From positions 62,001-126,000 of the forward strand of contig CAJJAZ010000003.1 in NCBI GenBank assembly GCA_905182295.1: a stretch of DNA of 64,000 nucleotides, read 5' to 3'. Of this stretch, positions 27,851 through 37,361 are shown piece by piece. The DNA is from an uncultured Flavobacteriaceae bacterium (GTDB taxonomy: Bacteria > Bacteroidota > Bacteroidia > Flavobacteriales > Flavobacteriaceae). Each line of letters begins with the position of its first letter. Position 1 is the first letter of the stretch. Made by a program: the position numbers and the translations under genes. The notes below the pieces were generated by a model. The model saw nothing but the letters and a program-made list of their open reading frames with translations, searched no databases and was not told where the DNA came from.

Positions 27851-29158
27851 TTATGGATGTAAAAGTCTATAAATTAAGACAGCCGTTCTTTGGGTGAGCG
27901 CTTCAATAGTTTTTAAATTCACCGTTTCTTGTGGGGTATGAGCGCCCGTTCCCATGGTCCCTAGACCATCTAAACAAGCTACATAGTTCGCCACAAATGA
28001 GGTGTCTGCAGCCCCTCTTTTTCCTGGATCATAGGCCAACACTGCTCCCTGATTTAGATCTAAGCTTACTTGGTTTAACTGGGTTAAAAGCGCAATATTC
28101 TGTGGTGTTGGTGGCATGGCTGGATAACTGTCAGTGAAAAATATTTTCGCAGTAGTTTGTGGGAGGTTTCTACTAATTACTTCCCTCATTTTGTTTCTAG
28201 CGCTGTCTTTTTGTGCTTCGGTAATAAACCTCAACCCTCCTTGAACGGTAGCCGTCTGTGCCACTACATTACTCTTTCCAAAAGCGGTTGCGTTACCTGT
28301 GAGTGGGTCTATACTTGTAAAAGTTCCACCAACCATCATTCCAGGGTTAAAACTCAATAAATCTGGGCCTTTAACCTGTTGGTAAAAATCATTTAAAATT
28401 CTGCCCATTTCAAAAATGGCACCAGCTCCAGTGCGTTCACTGAAAACACCTGAAGAATGGGCTCTTTTTCCAGTGGTGGTAACTTTCCATCCAGAAGCAC
28501 CTCTTCTGGCCACTGTGGCGTAATTAAACCCTGTAGATGTTTCAAAACCTAGGGCAATATCTGATTTTTTAGCTGCGTCAATGAGATCCTTTCTACTAAT
28601 GGAAAGTGGCTTCCCTGAACTCTCCTCATCTCCGGTAAAGGCTACAATTACCTGAGTATTTTTAAGTAATCCTTGCTCATTCAGGGCTTTCAAAGCATAG
28701 AGAATAATAACGTTTCCACCTTTCATGTCATTCCCCCCTGGCGCATGGGCAATACTATCATTGATTCTCTCAAAGTTTTGAAAAGGACTGTTTTCTTCAA
28801 AGACAGTGTCCAAGTGGCCTATCAGTAAAAGTCTTTTTCCAGTGGGTTTTTTTACGGAGGGGGTTTCTACAAACAAATGCCCGGCCCTATTTAATGAATC
28901 TGGCATAGAAATCCACCTAGGTTCCATCCCAATAGATTCAAAAGCACCACTAAAAACAGTCCCTACCTCTTTTACCCCTTTGAGATTTAATGTGCCACTA
29001 TTGATATTTACTACCTTTTCTAAAAATAAAATAGCCTCTGAATTGTTTGCAGATACCGAAGCTATAAGCTGTTGCTCTATTTTGTTGCGTTTTTGGGCGT
29101 TTAGAGAGTGAAAAATAAAACTTACAAGAAGCAGTGTGACAAAGAATGGTTTACTCAT
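27851..29158 (-). CDS. M20-family metallopeptidase, glutamate carboxypeptidase-like
   Basis: A 435-residue exported zinc peptidase with a signal peptide (MSKPFFVTLLLVSFIFHSLNAQ). Zinc ligands and catalytic residues are visible in GHLDTVF, NDMKGGNVI, TGDEESSGK (general base Glu) and GTGAHTPQE. A dimerisation lid lies between TTTGKRAHSSG and the C-terminal part. RGAADTSFV resembles the carboxypeptidase G2 group. It probably trims C-terminal glutamate or similar residues from peptides or folates in the periplasm; the substrate is inferred. It is the first gene of the M20-Crp group. Confidence 0.85.
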   Translation of the reverse strand: MSKPFFVTLLLVSFIFHSLNAQKRNKIEQQLIASVSANNSEAILFLEKVVNINSGTLNLKGVKEVGTVFSGAFESIGMEPRWISMPDSLNRAGHLFVETPSVKKPTGKRLLLIGHLDTVFEENSPFQNFERINDSIAHAPGGNDMKGGNVIILYALKALNEQGLLKNTQVIVAFTGDEESSGKPLSISRKDLIDAAKKSDIALGFETSTGFNYATVARRGASGWKVTTTGKRAHSSGVFSERTGAGAIFEMGRILNDFYQQVKGPDLLSFNPGMMVGGTFTSIDPLTGNATAFGKSNVVAQTATVQGGLRFITEAQKDSARNKMREVISRNLPQTTAKIFFTDSYPAMPPTPQNIALLTQLNQVSLDLNQGAVLAYDPGKRGAADTSFVANYVACLDGLGTMGTGAHTPQETVNLKTIEALTQRTAVLIYRLLHP

Positions 29159-29220
29159 GGTGGTTCGTTTGTTATTTAGAGGTTCAATTTACTAAAATTA
29201 GCACAAAGCTTTTAAAGTGT

Positions 29221-30462
29221 TTAGTCAAATTTTAATGCTTTAACTACAGAAACCTTAGATACTATGACAGATGGAAGTATAAGCATTAGGGAACAAAGTA
29301 TAAGCACCAGCGCATTTAAACCCAAAACTATAGATACATCCATATATACGGGTATTTCTCTAATATAATATTCTTTTGGATTCGGAAACTGAAGCCACTT
29401 AAAGCGGTCTTGCACATAAATAATACCCAATCCTACAAAATTACCCACCAATAGTCCAAAACCTATTAAGTAAATGGCCTGATACAGAAATACTTTTCTT
29501 ACGGTCCAATCTGCAGCGCCTAATGCTTTGAGGATCCCAATCATAGGGGTGCGTTCAAGAATGAGAACTAAAAGTGCTGTGACCATATTAATTCCTCCAA
29601 CCAATATCATAATACCAATAATGAGAATCATGTTAAAATCAAAAAGAGAAATCCATTCAAAAATATTGTAATAGCGCTCTTTTACCGAACGTACATCTAA
29701 ATCTGATTGAGTGGCTGCATATACCTCTGCTGTTTTTTGATCTATTTGGTCAAAATCTGATACAAATACTTCAAAAGCACTTATTTGGTCTACTTCCCAA
29801 CCAGATATTCTTTGTAAATGCCTCAGGTCTACAAAAATAAAACTACTGTCAAAAGCCTCAAAACCGGAATCATATATTCCTGCTATTTTAAAAATCCGTT
29901 GACTTGGGATGGTGTTTTTTGAATCGTTTTTAATAAAGAAAGTTCTAAAAGTGTCTCCTGTTTTTAAGGCCAATTTTTGGGCCATTAAATCAGAAATGAG
30001 CACTTCATTATTTAGTGTTCCTCTATAATTTGGCAGGCGACCACTGATAATAAAATCTTTAAAAGCAGTCCAATTATAATCTGTAGACACCCCTTTCGCT
30101 ACAATTCCCTCAAAAGTCTCTTCTGTCCTAATAATCCCTGGTGTGGTAATAATTCCTTGAATATGGGCTATTCCTGAAACAGATTTAAAGTCAGGATAAA
30201 ATGTTTGATTTTTAGAAATTGGCGATCCGGAAATATGGGCAGTGTTGGTCTCGTAGCTAATTATTTGTAGGTCTCCATTAAAAGCAGCTACTTTTTCCCT
30301 AATTTTATAATTCAATCCAAGACCTGTTGCTACCGATATAAGCATCATCACCATGCCTATCGCAATAGCCGCAATAGCAATCTTAATAATAGGAGCAGAA
30401 ATATGGCTTTTACCATGACCTCCCAAAATAAGCCTTTTGGCTATAAATAGAGATATATTCAA
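29221..30462 (-). CDS. LolC/LolE-like ABC transporter permease, TTG start
   Basis: A 413-residue FtsX/MacB-type permease. An N-terminal helix (about 27-48) is followed by a periplasmic core domain (about 55-265) and three C-terminal helices. The ABC-coupling helix region is ERTPMIGILKALGAADWTVRK. The family releases lipoproteins from the inner membrane or exports other envelope cargo. The start is TTG at 30462, since NISLFIAKRLILGG is the conserved N-terminus and no ATG precedes it. That codon abuts the ATG of the divergent gene with no gap. A LolD-type ATPase is not adjacent. Confidence 0.82.
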   Translation of the reverse strand: MNISLFIAKRLILGGHGKSHISAPIIKIAIAAIAIGMVMMLISVATGLGLNYKIREKVAAFNGDLQIISYETNTAHISGSPISKNQTFYPDFKSVSGIAHIQGIITTPGIIRTEETFEGIVAKGVSTDYNWTAFKDFIISGRLPNYRGTLNNEVLISDLMAQKLALKTGDTFRTFFIKNDSKNTIPSQRIFKIAGIYDSGFEAFDSSFIFVDLRHLQRISGWEVDQISAFEVFVSDFDQIDQKTAEVYAATQSDLDVRSVKERYYNIFEWISLFDFNMILIIGIMILVGGINMVTALLVLILERTPMIGILKALGAADWTVRKVFLYQAIYLIGFGLLVGNFVGLGIIYVQDRFKWLQFPNPKEYYIREIPVYMDVSIVLGLNALVLILCSLMLILPSVIVSKVSVVKALKFD

Positions 30463-31674
30463 ATGAATAAGACTTTTAATACACCCAAAAATACCACTTT
30501 ATTTATACTTCTATTCGTCCTTTCAATTCCTTTTACAAACTGCAGCAGCCAATCGCAATTACCTTTAATAGTTGGCGCCAACAGAACAGAGACTTATTTG
30601 CCCTATCTCAAAGGAAAAAACATAGCTGTTGTGGCTAATCCCACCTCTGTGATATTTAAAAACAGTGGACATTCACAAGGCCACACACATATAGTAGACT
30701 CTTTATTGACATTAGGGGTGAATATAGTCAAGGTATTCTCTCCAGAACACGGCTTTAGAGGAAATATAGATGCTGGAGAAAAGGTGGAAGATGGTATAGA
30801 TACCACTACAGGTATACCCATAATGTCTCTTTATGGCAATCAAAGAAAGCCAAGTCCTGAAAGCCTGCAAAATATAGACCTAGTCTTGTTTGACATTCAA
30901 GATGTTGGGGTCCGATTTTACACCTATATCGCTACCCTTCAACTCGTTATGCAGGCCTGTGGTGAAGCAGGCATTCCCCTCTTTGTACTAGACAGACCCA
31001 ATCCAAATGGACATTATGTAGACGGACCAACGATGGAAAAAGCCCACCAGAGTTTTCTGGGAATGACCCCTATACCGCTCGTTTATGGAATGACCATTGG
31101 AGAGTACGCCAGTATGGTCAACACAGAAGAAGGTTGGCTCGGAACAGACAAACATCCAGCACTTTCGGTAGTGGGTCTGAAAAATTACAATAGAGACCTC
31201 TCCTACTCACTCCCTATTAGGCCTTCCCCAAATTTACCCAACGACCAGTCCATTGCACTCTATCCGAGTTTAGGATTATTCGAAGGAACTACCATCAATG
31301 CAGGTAGGGGAACAGAAGCGCAATTCACCCGCTACGGCGCACCAGAACTTTCTAATAAAATGTCTTTTAGCTATACCCCTGAACCCAATTTTGGGGCAAA
31401 ATATCCAAAACACAATGGCGAAATTTGCTTTGGAGAAGACTTAGCTGAGATAAACCCTCCTAAATCAGTAGATCTCAATTGGCTGGTGAAAGCATACGCG
31501 AATAGCAGCAAGAAAGAGCCGTTTTTCCTCACTTCAGGATTCACCAAACACGCTGGAAATGAAAAGCTTCAAAAACAAATAGAAAACGGACTAAGCGCAG
31601 CAGAAATAAGAAGTAGCTGGCAAGAAGACTTGGACACCTTCAAAGTGATCAGAGCCAAATACCTCAGATACTAA
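30463..31674 (+). CDS. namZ: DUF1343 exo-beta-N-acetylmuramidase (NamZ-like)
   Basis: A 403-residue envelope protein with an N-terminal hydrophobic segment (TLFILLFVLSIPFTNCSS) that may be a lipoprotein signal with Cys at about 27. Family motifs are VVANPTSV, VFSPEHGFRG, LFDIQDVGVRFYTYI, DRPNPNGHYVDGP and PSPNLPNDQSI. The first characterised DUF1343 protein, NamZ of Bacillus, removes N-acetylmuramic acid from peptidoglycan ends and belongs to glycosidase family GH171, so a role in wall recycling is likely. The start codon directly touches the divergent permease start. No terminator follows. Confidence 0.88.
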   Translation: MNKTFNTPKNTTLFILLFVLSIPFTNCSSQSQLPLIVGANRTETYLPYLKGKNIAVVANPTSVIFKNSGHSQGHTHIVDSLLTLGVNIVKVFSPEHGFRGNIDAGEKVEDGIDTTTGIPIMSLYGNQRKPSPESLQNIDLVLFDIQDVGVRFYTYIATLQLVMQACGEAGIPLFVLDRPNPNGHYVDGPTMEKAHQSFLGMTPIPLVYGMTIGEYASMVNTEEGWLGTDKHPALSVVGLKNYNRDLSYSLPIRPSPNLPNDQSIALYPSLGLFEGTTINAGRGTEAQFTRYGAPELSNKMSFSYTPEPNFGAKYPKHNGEICFGEDLAEINPPKSVDLNWLVKAYANSSKKEPFFLTSGFTKHAGNEKLQKQIENGLSAAEIRSSWQEDLDTFKVIRAKYLRY

Positions 31675-31743
31675 GGCAACACTTTAGGGAATTCAGACCC
31701 TTTAATCTCAAACCAGATGAGCTGTTTGTTAAACTGACGGCTT

Positions 31744-32574
31744 CTACCCCGAAATCTCAGACTTTCTGTAAGCGTTAAAAGGAATCTTGAGAAGTTCTTT
31801 GAGTGATTTATTGGCTGCTGGATCTGGGTAAGTATCTACCCCGTAAACAATCTGATCTACAGGCATGGTGGAAAAAGTACCAAAAAGTCTGTCCCATATA
31901 GAAAATATATTTCCGTAATTGCTGTCTGTGTATGGCAGTTGATAATGGTGGTGTATCTTGTGCATATTAGGAGAAACAATGAACCAGCTTAGCAAAGCGT
32001 CTGCTTTGGCAGGTAGTTTTATATTGGCATGATTGAACTGAGAGAACACCACAGACAATCCTTGATACAACATGATATAGGCTACCGGAGCACCCACTAA
32101 AAAAACCGCCAAACAGGTAAATAAAAACCGCACTACGCTCTCCAAAGGATGGTGCCTATTGGCAGAGGTGGTGTCTACTTCCATATCAGTATGGTGCACC
32201 AAGTGAAAGCCCCACAATACACGCACCTTATGCTCAACAAAATGAGCCAACCAAGCCCCAATTAAATCTAGGAACATCACCCCTACAAAGACTTCTAACC
32301 AAAGTGGCATTTTAGGCAACCAATAAAGTATTCCAAAAGAATTTGAAGCCGTCCAATCACTGGTATACAGCAATAAAAAAGCCAAAGGGAAGTTGACCAA
32401 AATGGTCGTAAGCGTGAAGAAAATATTCACCCCCGCATGTTTGCCTTTATGGTAAGACAATTTAAACAGTGGCAGCATGTATTCTAGTATCCAAAAAAAA
32501 GTAATTCCACCCACTAAAATAAGGCTTCTATGCAAGGGTGGAATGGTTTCAAAATAAGAGATAATCTGTTCCAA
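31744..32574 (-). CDS. Sterol desaturase / fatty acid hydroxylase superfamily membrane protein
   Basis: A 276-residue membrane protein with about five hydrophobic segments and a di-iron histidine set: HFVEH, HLVHH, NRHH, FNHAN and HKIHHH. The superfamily hydroxylates or desaturates lipids at a di-iron centre. The bacterial substrate is unknown and could be a carotenoid or an acyl chain. Its start is 20 bases from the YkgJ-family gene stop upstream on the same strand, which suggests an operon. Confidence 0.85.
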   Translation of the reverse strand: MEQIISYFETIPPLHRSLILVGGITFFWILEYMLPLFKLSYHKGKHAGVNIFFTLTTILVNFPLAFLLLYTSDWTASNSFGILYWLPKMPLWLEVFVGVMFLDLIGAWLAHFVEHKVRVLWGFHLVHHTDMEVDTTSANRHHPLESVVRFLFTCLAVFLVGAPVAYIMLYQGLSVVFSQFNHANIKLPAKADALLSWFIVSPNMHKIHHHYQLPYTDSNYGNIFSIWDRLFGTFSTMPVDQIVYGVDTYPDPAANKSLKELLKIPFNAYRKSEISG

Positions 32575-32594
32575 AGTGATTTTTTATTTTAAAA

Positions 32595-33089
32595 TTACAA
32601 CTTTATTTTAATTTTCATAGCCTCCACTACCTTGTAAGCAGCAGGACAGATTGGAATATTTTTTTGGGTAAGGGCTGTAATCTGATGAAACTTCTTGCGG
32701 TTGGTGTGCGGAAATTCACTACAAGCTTTTGGCCTGTGATCGTATATACTGCAATAATTATCAGCCCCTAAAAAAGCACAAGGCACTTGCTGCAGCACAT
32801 AGTCATTGTCTTCATCTATTTTTAAATATTGCGACACAAACTGAGCAGATTTTATCTTTAAGTGCTTGGCTATTCGATCAATATCTGCGCGGGTAAAAAG
32901 GGGGCCTGTAGTCTTACAACAATTGGCACAACTCAAACAATCAACCTTTTTAAACACTTGATCATGTAATTCTTGCATGGTGTAGTCCAATTGCTTGGGG
33001 GGCTTCTTTTTAAGCTTTGCAAAATAGGCAGCCGTTTCCTTAGAGGACTCTTTGGCCAGTTTAGGTAATTTTTTTAAAAATTCATCCAT
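32595..33089 (-). CDS. YkgJ-family cysteine-cluster protein
   Basis: A 164-residue protein. Cysteines are arranged as CLSCANCCKTTGP, VPCAFL, NYCSIYDHRPKACSEFP and IPICP, the UPF0153/YkgJ pattern predicted to bind zinc or an Fe-S cluster. The N-terminal 45 residues are lysine-rich and helical. Its function is unknown. It is followed by the sterol-desaturase-family gene and is divergent from the methyltransferase gene. Confidence 0.85.
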   Translation of the reverse strand: MDEFLKKLPKLAKESSKETAAYFAKLKKKPPKQLDYTMQELHDQVFKKVDCLSCANCCKTTGPLFTRADIDRIAKHLKIKSAQFVSQYLKIDEDNDYVLQQVPCAFLGADNYCSIYDHRPKACSEFPHTNRKKFHQITALTQKNIPICPAAYKVVEAMKIKIKL

Positions 33090-33176
33090 AGATAGAAAAA
33101 GAAGGCCTTTATGAAATTAGTCGTGATCATTTGGGTTAAAAATAAGACATTTGTAGCGCTCAAAAAATTTAAACCC

Positions 33177-33878
33177 ATGGATGTTTTTGGAAATGCCTTA
33201 CTAGACTATTGGAATGGAATAGCCACAGAAAATATTTTGACACACTCCAATCTAGGAGATACGGATGAAATTCCCCTTGACTACCTATTTAGGGACTACA
33301 AACAAATGCCTCCATTAGAAAAAAAAGCACTCAAGTGCTGCAAGGGGTCTATCTTAGATTTAGGCGCTGGTACAGGGTCACACGCCTTGTATTTACAAAA
33401 GCAACACAAGACCGTTACGGCCTTAGATATTTCAAAGGGCGCCACTGAGGTTTGCAAACTGAGGGGTATTGAGACGGTGCTTTGTGAAGATTTATTTGAC
33501 CACAACCTTAAATACGACACCATACTTCTCCTTATGAATGGCACAGGCCTAGCTGGAACATTGAAAGGATTAGGCCCGTTTTTAGAGCAGCTAAAAAAAC
33601 TCTTACATCCAAACGGGAGTATTTTTATTGAAGGCACTGATATATTATATATGTTTGAATCAGATGAAGAAGACGGAGGGTACTGGGTCCCAAACCAGGT
33701 AGATTATTACGGAGAGCTTCGCTTTACCATGCGTTATAAAGACCAAACAACAACAGAATTTCCTTGGCTCTATTTAGACTATAATACCTTAGCTAGGGCC
33801 GCTCAATACCATGGATTTGAAACAAGTTTAGTCATGGAAGGACCACAAAACAATTATCTAGCCAAGCTTAGCTTATAA
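33177..33878 (+). CDS. Class I SAM-dependent methyltransferase, cytoplasmic
   Basis: About 233 residues from ATG 33177. The 22-codon extension from 33111 (MKLVVIIWVKNKTF) is not needed for the fold and is less likely. Motif I is ILDLGAGTGSHALYL and motif II is VTALDISKGATEVC, followed by LLLMNGTGLAGTLKGL and PNGSIFIEGTD. No signal peptide is present. The substrate is unknown. It converges on queE with 5 bases between the two stops and no terminator. Confidence 0.8.
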   Translation: MDVFGNALLDYWNGIATENILTHSNLGDTDEIPLDYLFRDYKQMPPLEKKALKCCKGSILDLGAGTGSHALYLQKQHKTVTALDISKGATEVCKLRGIETVLCEDLFDHNLKYDTILLLMNGTGLAGTLKGLGPFLEQLKKLLHPNGSIFIEGTDILYMFESDEEDGGYWVPNQVDYYGELRFTMRYKDQTTTEFPWLYLDYNTLARAAQYHGFETSLVMEGPQNNYLAKLSL

Positions 33879-33883
33879 AAGCG

Positions 33884-34513
33884 CTATGGAATATTAAGGT
33901 ATTTGTGTGTTTGCAAGGAGACTTTCCAAGCTGGATTTGCCATCACAAAATCTACAATCATGGGTACTACCTTATCTTTCACACTCCATTCTGGTTGCAA
34001 ATACAAGTGACAATTAGGCCCTACCTTAGCGGCTTGCTCTTGAGCAAATGCTAAATCGTGCTTGTTAAAAACAATCACTTTAAGTTCGTGGGCTTCTTTA
34101 TAGATAGGCGCTAATGGCAACTTATTCTTCTTAGGAGATAGACAAATCCAGTTCCATTCACCCGTGAGTGTATAAGCACCAGAGGTCTCAATATGGGTTT
34201 GCAAACCAGCCTCTTTTAAGCCAGCTGTTACAGGTCCCATGTCCCAAGTAAGTGGCTCTCCTCCAGTAATCACGATGGTTTTATAAGGACTTGCGTCTTG
34301 GATGATTTTTTCTATCGCCGTAGGCGGATGCTTCTCTGCGTCCCAACTTTCTTTTACGTCGCACCAATGGCAACCCACATCACAACCACCTACCCTTATA
34401 AAATAAGCGGCAGTGCCTTTGTGGTAGCCCTCTCCTTGAATGGTGTAAAATGCCTCCATTAAAGGCAAATAAATGCCCTTGTTCACCGCACTTAAAATAT
34501 CCTGCTTTTTCAT
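33884..34513 (-). CDS. queE: 7-carboxy-7-deazaguanine synthase (radical SAM)
   Basis: A 209-residue radical SAM enzyme that converts 6-carboxy-tetrahydropterin to 7-carboxy-7-deazaguanine in queuosine biosynthesis. The cluster motif is GGCDVGCHWCD (C-x3-C-x2-C). FYTIQGEGYHKGTAAYFIR and ITGGEPLTW are further QueE hallmarks. Other queuosine genes are not in the window. Its ATG lies 66 bases from the divergent lipoprotein gene. Confidence 0.93.
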   Translation of the reverse strand: MKKQDILSAVNKGIYLPLMEAFYTIQGEGYHKGTAAYFIRVGGCDVGCHWCDVKESWDAEKHPPTAIEKIIQDASPYKTIVITGGEPLTWDMGPVTAGLKEAGLQTHIETSGAYTLTGEWNWICLSPKKNKLPLAPIYKEAHELKVIVFNKHDLAFAQEQAAKVGPNCHLYLQPEWSVKDKVVPMIVDFVMANPAWKVSLQTHKYLNIP

Positions 34514-34579
34514 GCCGCAAAGATATTAGAATTAGATTACTTTTACAGGACTATTTTATGTATTTAAAAGACTTCTTTA

Positions 34580-35131
34580 ATGAATAAATATTTTCTCCTA
34601 TTTGCTGCTATTGGCCTAACCATAATAGGTTGTACTTCTCAAAATGATCCTTTCTCAATTTCTGAAGGAAGGGTGGGTAAGTTTCACAAAACAGACGCTA
34701 TAAAAGATTTGTATACTATTTACGCCAACGACTCCATTGTAGGAGATTCTATCGCTATTTCTAGTGGACTTATAGGATCTAGAATTAGTATTTTTGAAAA
34801 AGGAGGGGCTCCTTTGCTTTACTTAAACCCTATTCAAGATTCTATATCTGTCATTGGGAGTGTTAGGGTGTTAGACAAGCGTTTTAAAACAGATAAAGGC
34901 ATTGGACTGGAAAGCAATTTCAAAGCAGTATCAAAAACTTATGCTATAGACAAAATCCAAACCACTTTTAGCAGTGTAATTGTCTCATTTAAAGGATTAG
35001 AAGTATATGTTACTATTGACAGAAGAGAACTTCCTGAAGATTTAAGATATGGGCCTATTGAAACTTTAGACGCTATTCAAATTCCTGAAGAAGCCCCTAT
35101 AAAAAACCTAATGATCAGCTGGCAGCGTTAA
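34580..35131 (+). CDS. Hypothetical lipoprotein
   Basis: A 183-residue protein with a clear lipobox (LTIIGC, Cys at 18). The mature part is mostly beta strands with no recognisable motif. It is followed after 1 base by the alpha/beta hydrolase gene, then a VOC protein, so the three likely form an operon ended by the terminator at 36419-36454. I do not recognise the family. Confidence 0.75.
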   Translation: MNKYFLLFAAIGLTIIGCTSQNDPFSISEGRVGKFHKTDAIKDLYTIYANDSIVGDSIAISSGLIGSRISIFEKGGAPLLYLNPIQDSISVIGSVRVLDKRFKTDKGIGLESNFKAVSKTYAIDKIQTTFSSVIVSFKGLEVYVTIDRRELPEDLRYGPIETLDAIQIPEEAPIKNLMISWQR

Positions 35132-35132
35132 T

Positions 35133-35978
35133 ATGAGTGCAAAAGCATTAAAAATACTCGCACTTGCTTATGGGACCTACTTTAATACCATAGCTATTTT
35201 TTCTAAAAAGAAAGCGGCTATAAAAGCATTTGCGCTATTCTGTACCCCTAGAAAAGGCAAGCTCCTACCCCACCAAAAGGATTACCTCAACCAATTTGAC
35301 AAAGAAATAGTTTCTGTGGTTGACCATCAAATTCAAACATACCAATGGAAAGGAAGTGAAGGACCTACTGTACTACTTTGTCACGGTTGGGAGAGTAACG
35401 CTTTTAGGTGGAGAAACCTCATCGAAAAACTTCAAGCCAAAGGATTTCATATTATCATCTTTGACGCTCCGGGACATGGAGCCTCTTCTGGGGCACATTT
35501 ACATGTGCCTATTTATGAAGCATGCACCAGTGAACTGATCAAAAAATACCAACCACAATATGTCATTGGACATTCTATAGGAGGTTTAGCACTATTGTAC
35601 AGCCAGTATAAATCTCCTCAACCATCGGTAGAAAAAATAGTCAGCCTAGGCGCGCCATCTGATTTAGGAGATATTATGAACAACTACCAAAAACTCGTTG
35701 GTTTTAACCAAAAAGTTTTGGAAGGATTAGACCGCTATTTCAAAGAGCGTTTCACCTTTGGAATTGATGAATTTTCAATGGCCAAATTCATTAAATCTGT
35801 TGACAAAAAAGGACTTATTGTCCACGATCTAGAAGACAGAATAGCGCCTTACCAAGCAGCTGTATCCATGCATGCCAATTGGCAAAATGCCCAACTAATC
35901 ACTACGGAAGGTTTAGGCCATTCCTTACACCAAGACCTAGTGAACGATCAGATTATTTCATTTTTAGAAGCCTCTTAA
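35133..35978 (+). CDS. Alpha/beta hydrolase
   Basis: A 281-residue serine hydrolase. The oxyanion region is [16 protein letters not shown], the nucleophile elbow is GHSIGG (Ser about 148), the likely acid is the Asp in [12 protein letters not shown], and the catalytic His is in LGHSLHQD. The N-terminus is basic and partly hydrophobic, as in related membrane-associated hydrolases. The substrate is unknown. It is the middle gene of a three-gene unit. Confidence 0.85.
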   Translation: MSAKALKILALAYGTYFNTIAIFSKKKAAIKAFALFCTPRKGKLLPHQKDYLNQFDKEIVSVVDHQIQTYQWKGSEGPTVLLCHGWESNAFRWRNLIEKLQAKGFHIIIFDAPGHGASSGAHLHVPIYEACTSELIKKYQPQYVIGHSIGGLALLYSQYKSPQPSVEKIVSLGAPSDLGDIMNNYQKLVGFNQKVLEGLDRYFKERFTFGIDEFSMAKFIKSVDKKGLIVHDLEDRIAPYQAAVSMHANWQNAQLITTEGLGHSLHQDLVNDQIISFLEAS

Positions 35979-35988
35979 ACTTTATATT

Positions 35989-36417
35989 ATGAAACAAAAA
36001 GTAACGCCTTTTCACATTGCCATTCCGGTTCACAATCTAGAGGAATGCCGCATTTTTTACGGAGAAATATTAGATTGCGAGGAAGGCAGAAGCAGTGACC
36101 ATTGGGTAGATTTTAACTTATTCGGACACCAATTGGTCATACATTACAAGGAAAAAAGTTCAGATCATGACTTACACACCAACGCAGTAGACGGCAAGAA
36201 TGTGCCTGTACCTCATTATGGCGTAGTACTTTCCTGGGGAACTTTTAACGCATTTGCTTCGCGCCTAAAATCAAAAGAGGTCTCCTTTATCATTGAGCCA
36301 TACATCCGTTTTAAAGGTCAGGTAGGAGAGCAAGCCACCATGTTTTTTCTAGATCCCGCTGGAAATGCACTAGAATTTAAAGCCTTTAAAGATATGGGAC
36401 AATTATTCGCTAAATAA
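35989..36417 (+). CDS. VOC-family (glyoxalase/dioxygenase-fold) protein
   Basis: A 142-residue single-domain protein with the two beta-alpha-beta-beta-beta modules of the vicinal oxygen chelate fold. [21 protein letters not shown] supplies the first metal-site His, [18 protein letters not shown] begins the second module, and [15 protein letters not shown] supplies the Glu. It could be a glyoxalase-like or dioxygenase-like enzyme; the substrate cannot be named. It follows the hydrolase gene by 10 bases. Confidence 0.85.
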   Translation: MKQKVTPFHIAIPVHNLEECRIFYGEILDCEEGRSSDHWVDFNLFGHQLVIHYKEKSSDHDLHTNAVDGKNVPVPHYGVVLSWGTFNAFASRLKSKEVSFIIEPYIRFKGQVGEQATMFFLDPAGNALEFKAFKDMGQLFAK

Positions 36418-36418
36418 C

Positions 36419-36454
36419 AAAAAAAAGACCGCTCATTGGCGGTCTTTTTTTTTT
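36419..36454. terminator. Bidirectional terminator between the VOC gene and folD
   Basis: AAAAAAGACCGC-TCATTG-GCGGTCTTTTTT with long flanking A and T runs. Its T tract touches the folD stop codon, so it serves both convergent transcripts. Confidence 0.9.
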
Positions 36455-37337
36455 AGTTTTTTGCTCTGTGACGCTCTCTTGCTAAGAGGGTATTTTTAAG
36501 AAGCATAGCAATAGTCATAGGACCTACACCACCAGGAACTGGGGTAATATGCGAGGCTTTTTTAGACACATTCTCAAAATCTACATCTCCAGTGATATAA
36601 TATCCTTTTTCTAAACTGTCGTCTGCTACTCTTGTAATACCTACATCAATCACTACAGCACCTTCTTTAACCATCTCCGCTTTTAAGAAATTAGGCACCC
36701 CTAAAGCAGAAATAACAATGTCTGCTTGAGAGATAATTTGGGTGATATTTTTAGTGTGGCTATGGGTTAGGGTAACTGTTGAATTTCCAGGCCATCCTTT
36801 TCTACCCATTAAAATACTCATTGGCCTACCTACTATATGACTCCTACCAATCACTACAGTGTGCTTTCCTTTTGTATCTACTTTATACCGTTCTAAGAGC
36901 TCTAAAATACCAAATGGAGTAGCCGGAATAAAAGTACTCATATCCAAAGCCATTTTCCCAAAGTTCATAGGATGGAATCCATCTACATCCTTATCTGGAT
37001 CAATAGCCATTAACACAGATTGGGTATCTATCTGTTTTGGCAAAGGAAGCTGTACAATAAACCCATCAATTTCTGGATTTTCATTGAGCTTCTTGATTTC
37101 TTTTAAAAGCTCTACTTCAGACGTAGTAGCTGGCAAACGCAATAAAGTAGATTCAAAACCAACACGCTCACAAGACCTTACTTTGCTTCCAACATATGTT
37201 AATGAAGCACCATCGTTTCCTACTATGACCGCAGCTAAATGAGGTGCTTTTTCTCCTCTGGCTTTCATGTCGGAAACAGCCATAGCTATTTCATCTTTAA
37301 TGTCGTTGGACACTTTTTTTCCATCTAATAATTCCAT
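36453..37337 (-). CDS. folD: Methylenetetrahydrofolate dehydrogenase / cyclohydrolase
   Basis: A 294-residue bifunctional enzyme interconverting 5,10-methylene- and 10-formyl-tetrahydrofolate. The catalytic Tyr and Lys are in SLTYVGSKVRSCERVG, the folate site is in VQLPLPKQID, the nucleotide site is GRSHIVGRPMSILM, and the C-terminal motif is PVPGGVGPMTIAML. It follows ffh by 24 bases and is probably cotranscribed with it. Confidence 0.97.
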   Translation of the reverse strand: MELLDGKKVSNDIKDEIAMAVSDMKARGEKAPHLAAVIVGNDGASLTYVGSKVRSCERVGFESTLLRLPATTSEVELLKEIKKLNENPEIDGFIVQLPLPKQIDTQSVLMAIDPDKDVDGFHPMNFGKMALDMSTFIPATPFGILELLERYKVDTKGKHTVVIGRSHIVGRPMSILMGRKGWPGNSTVTLTHSHTKNITQIISQADIVISALGVPNFLKAEMVKEGAVVIDVGITRVADDSLEKGYYITGDVDFENVSKKASHITPVPGGVGPMTIAMLLKNTLLARERHRAKN

Positions 37338-37361
37338 AGAATCCTCTTAATTTTATTTTTA

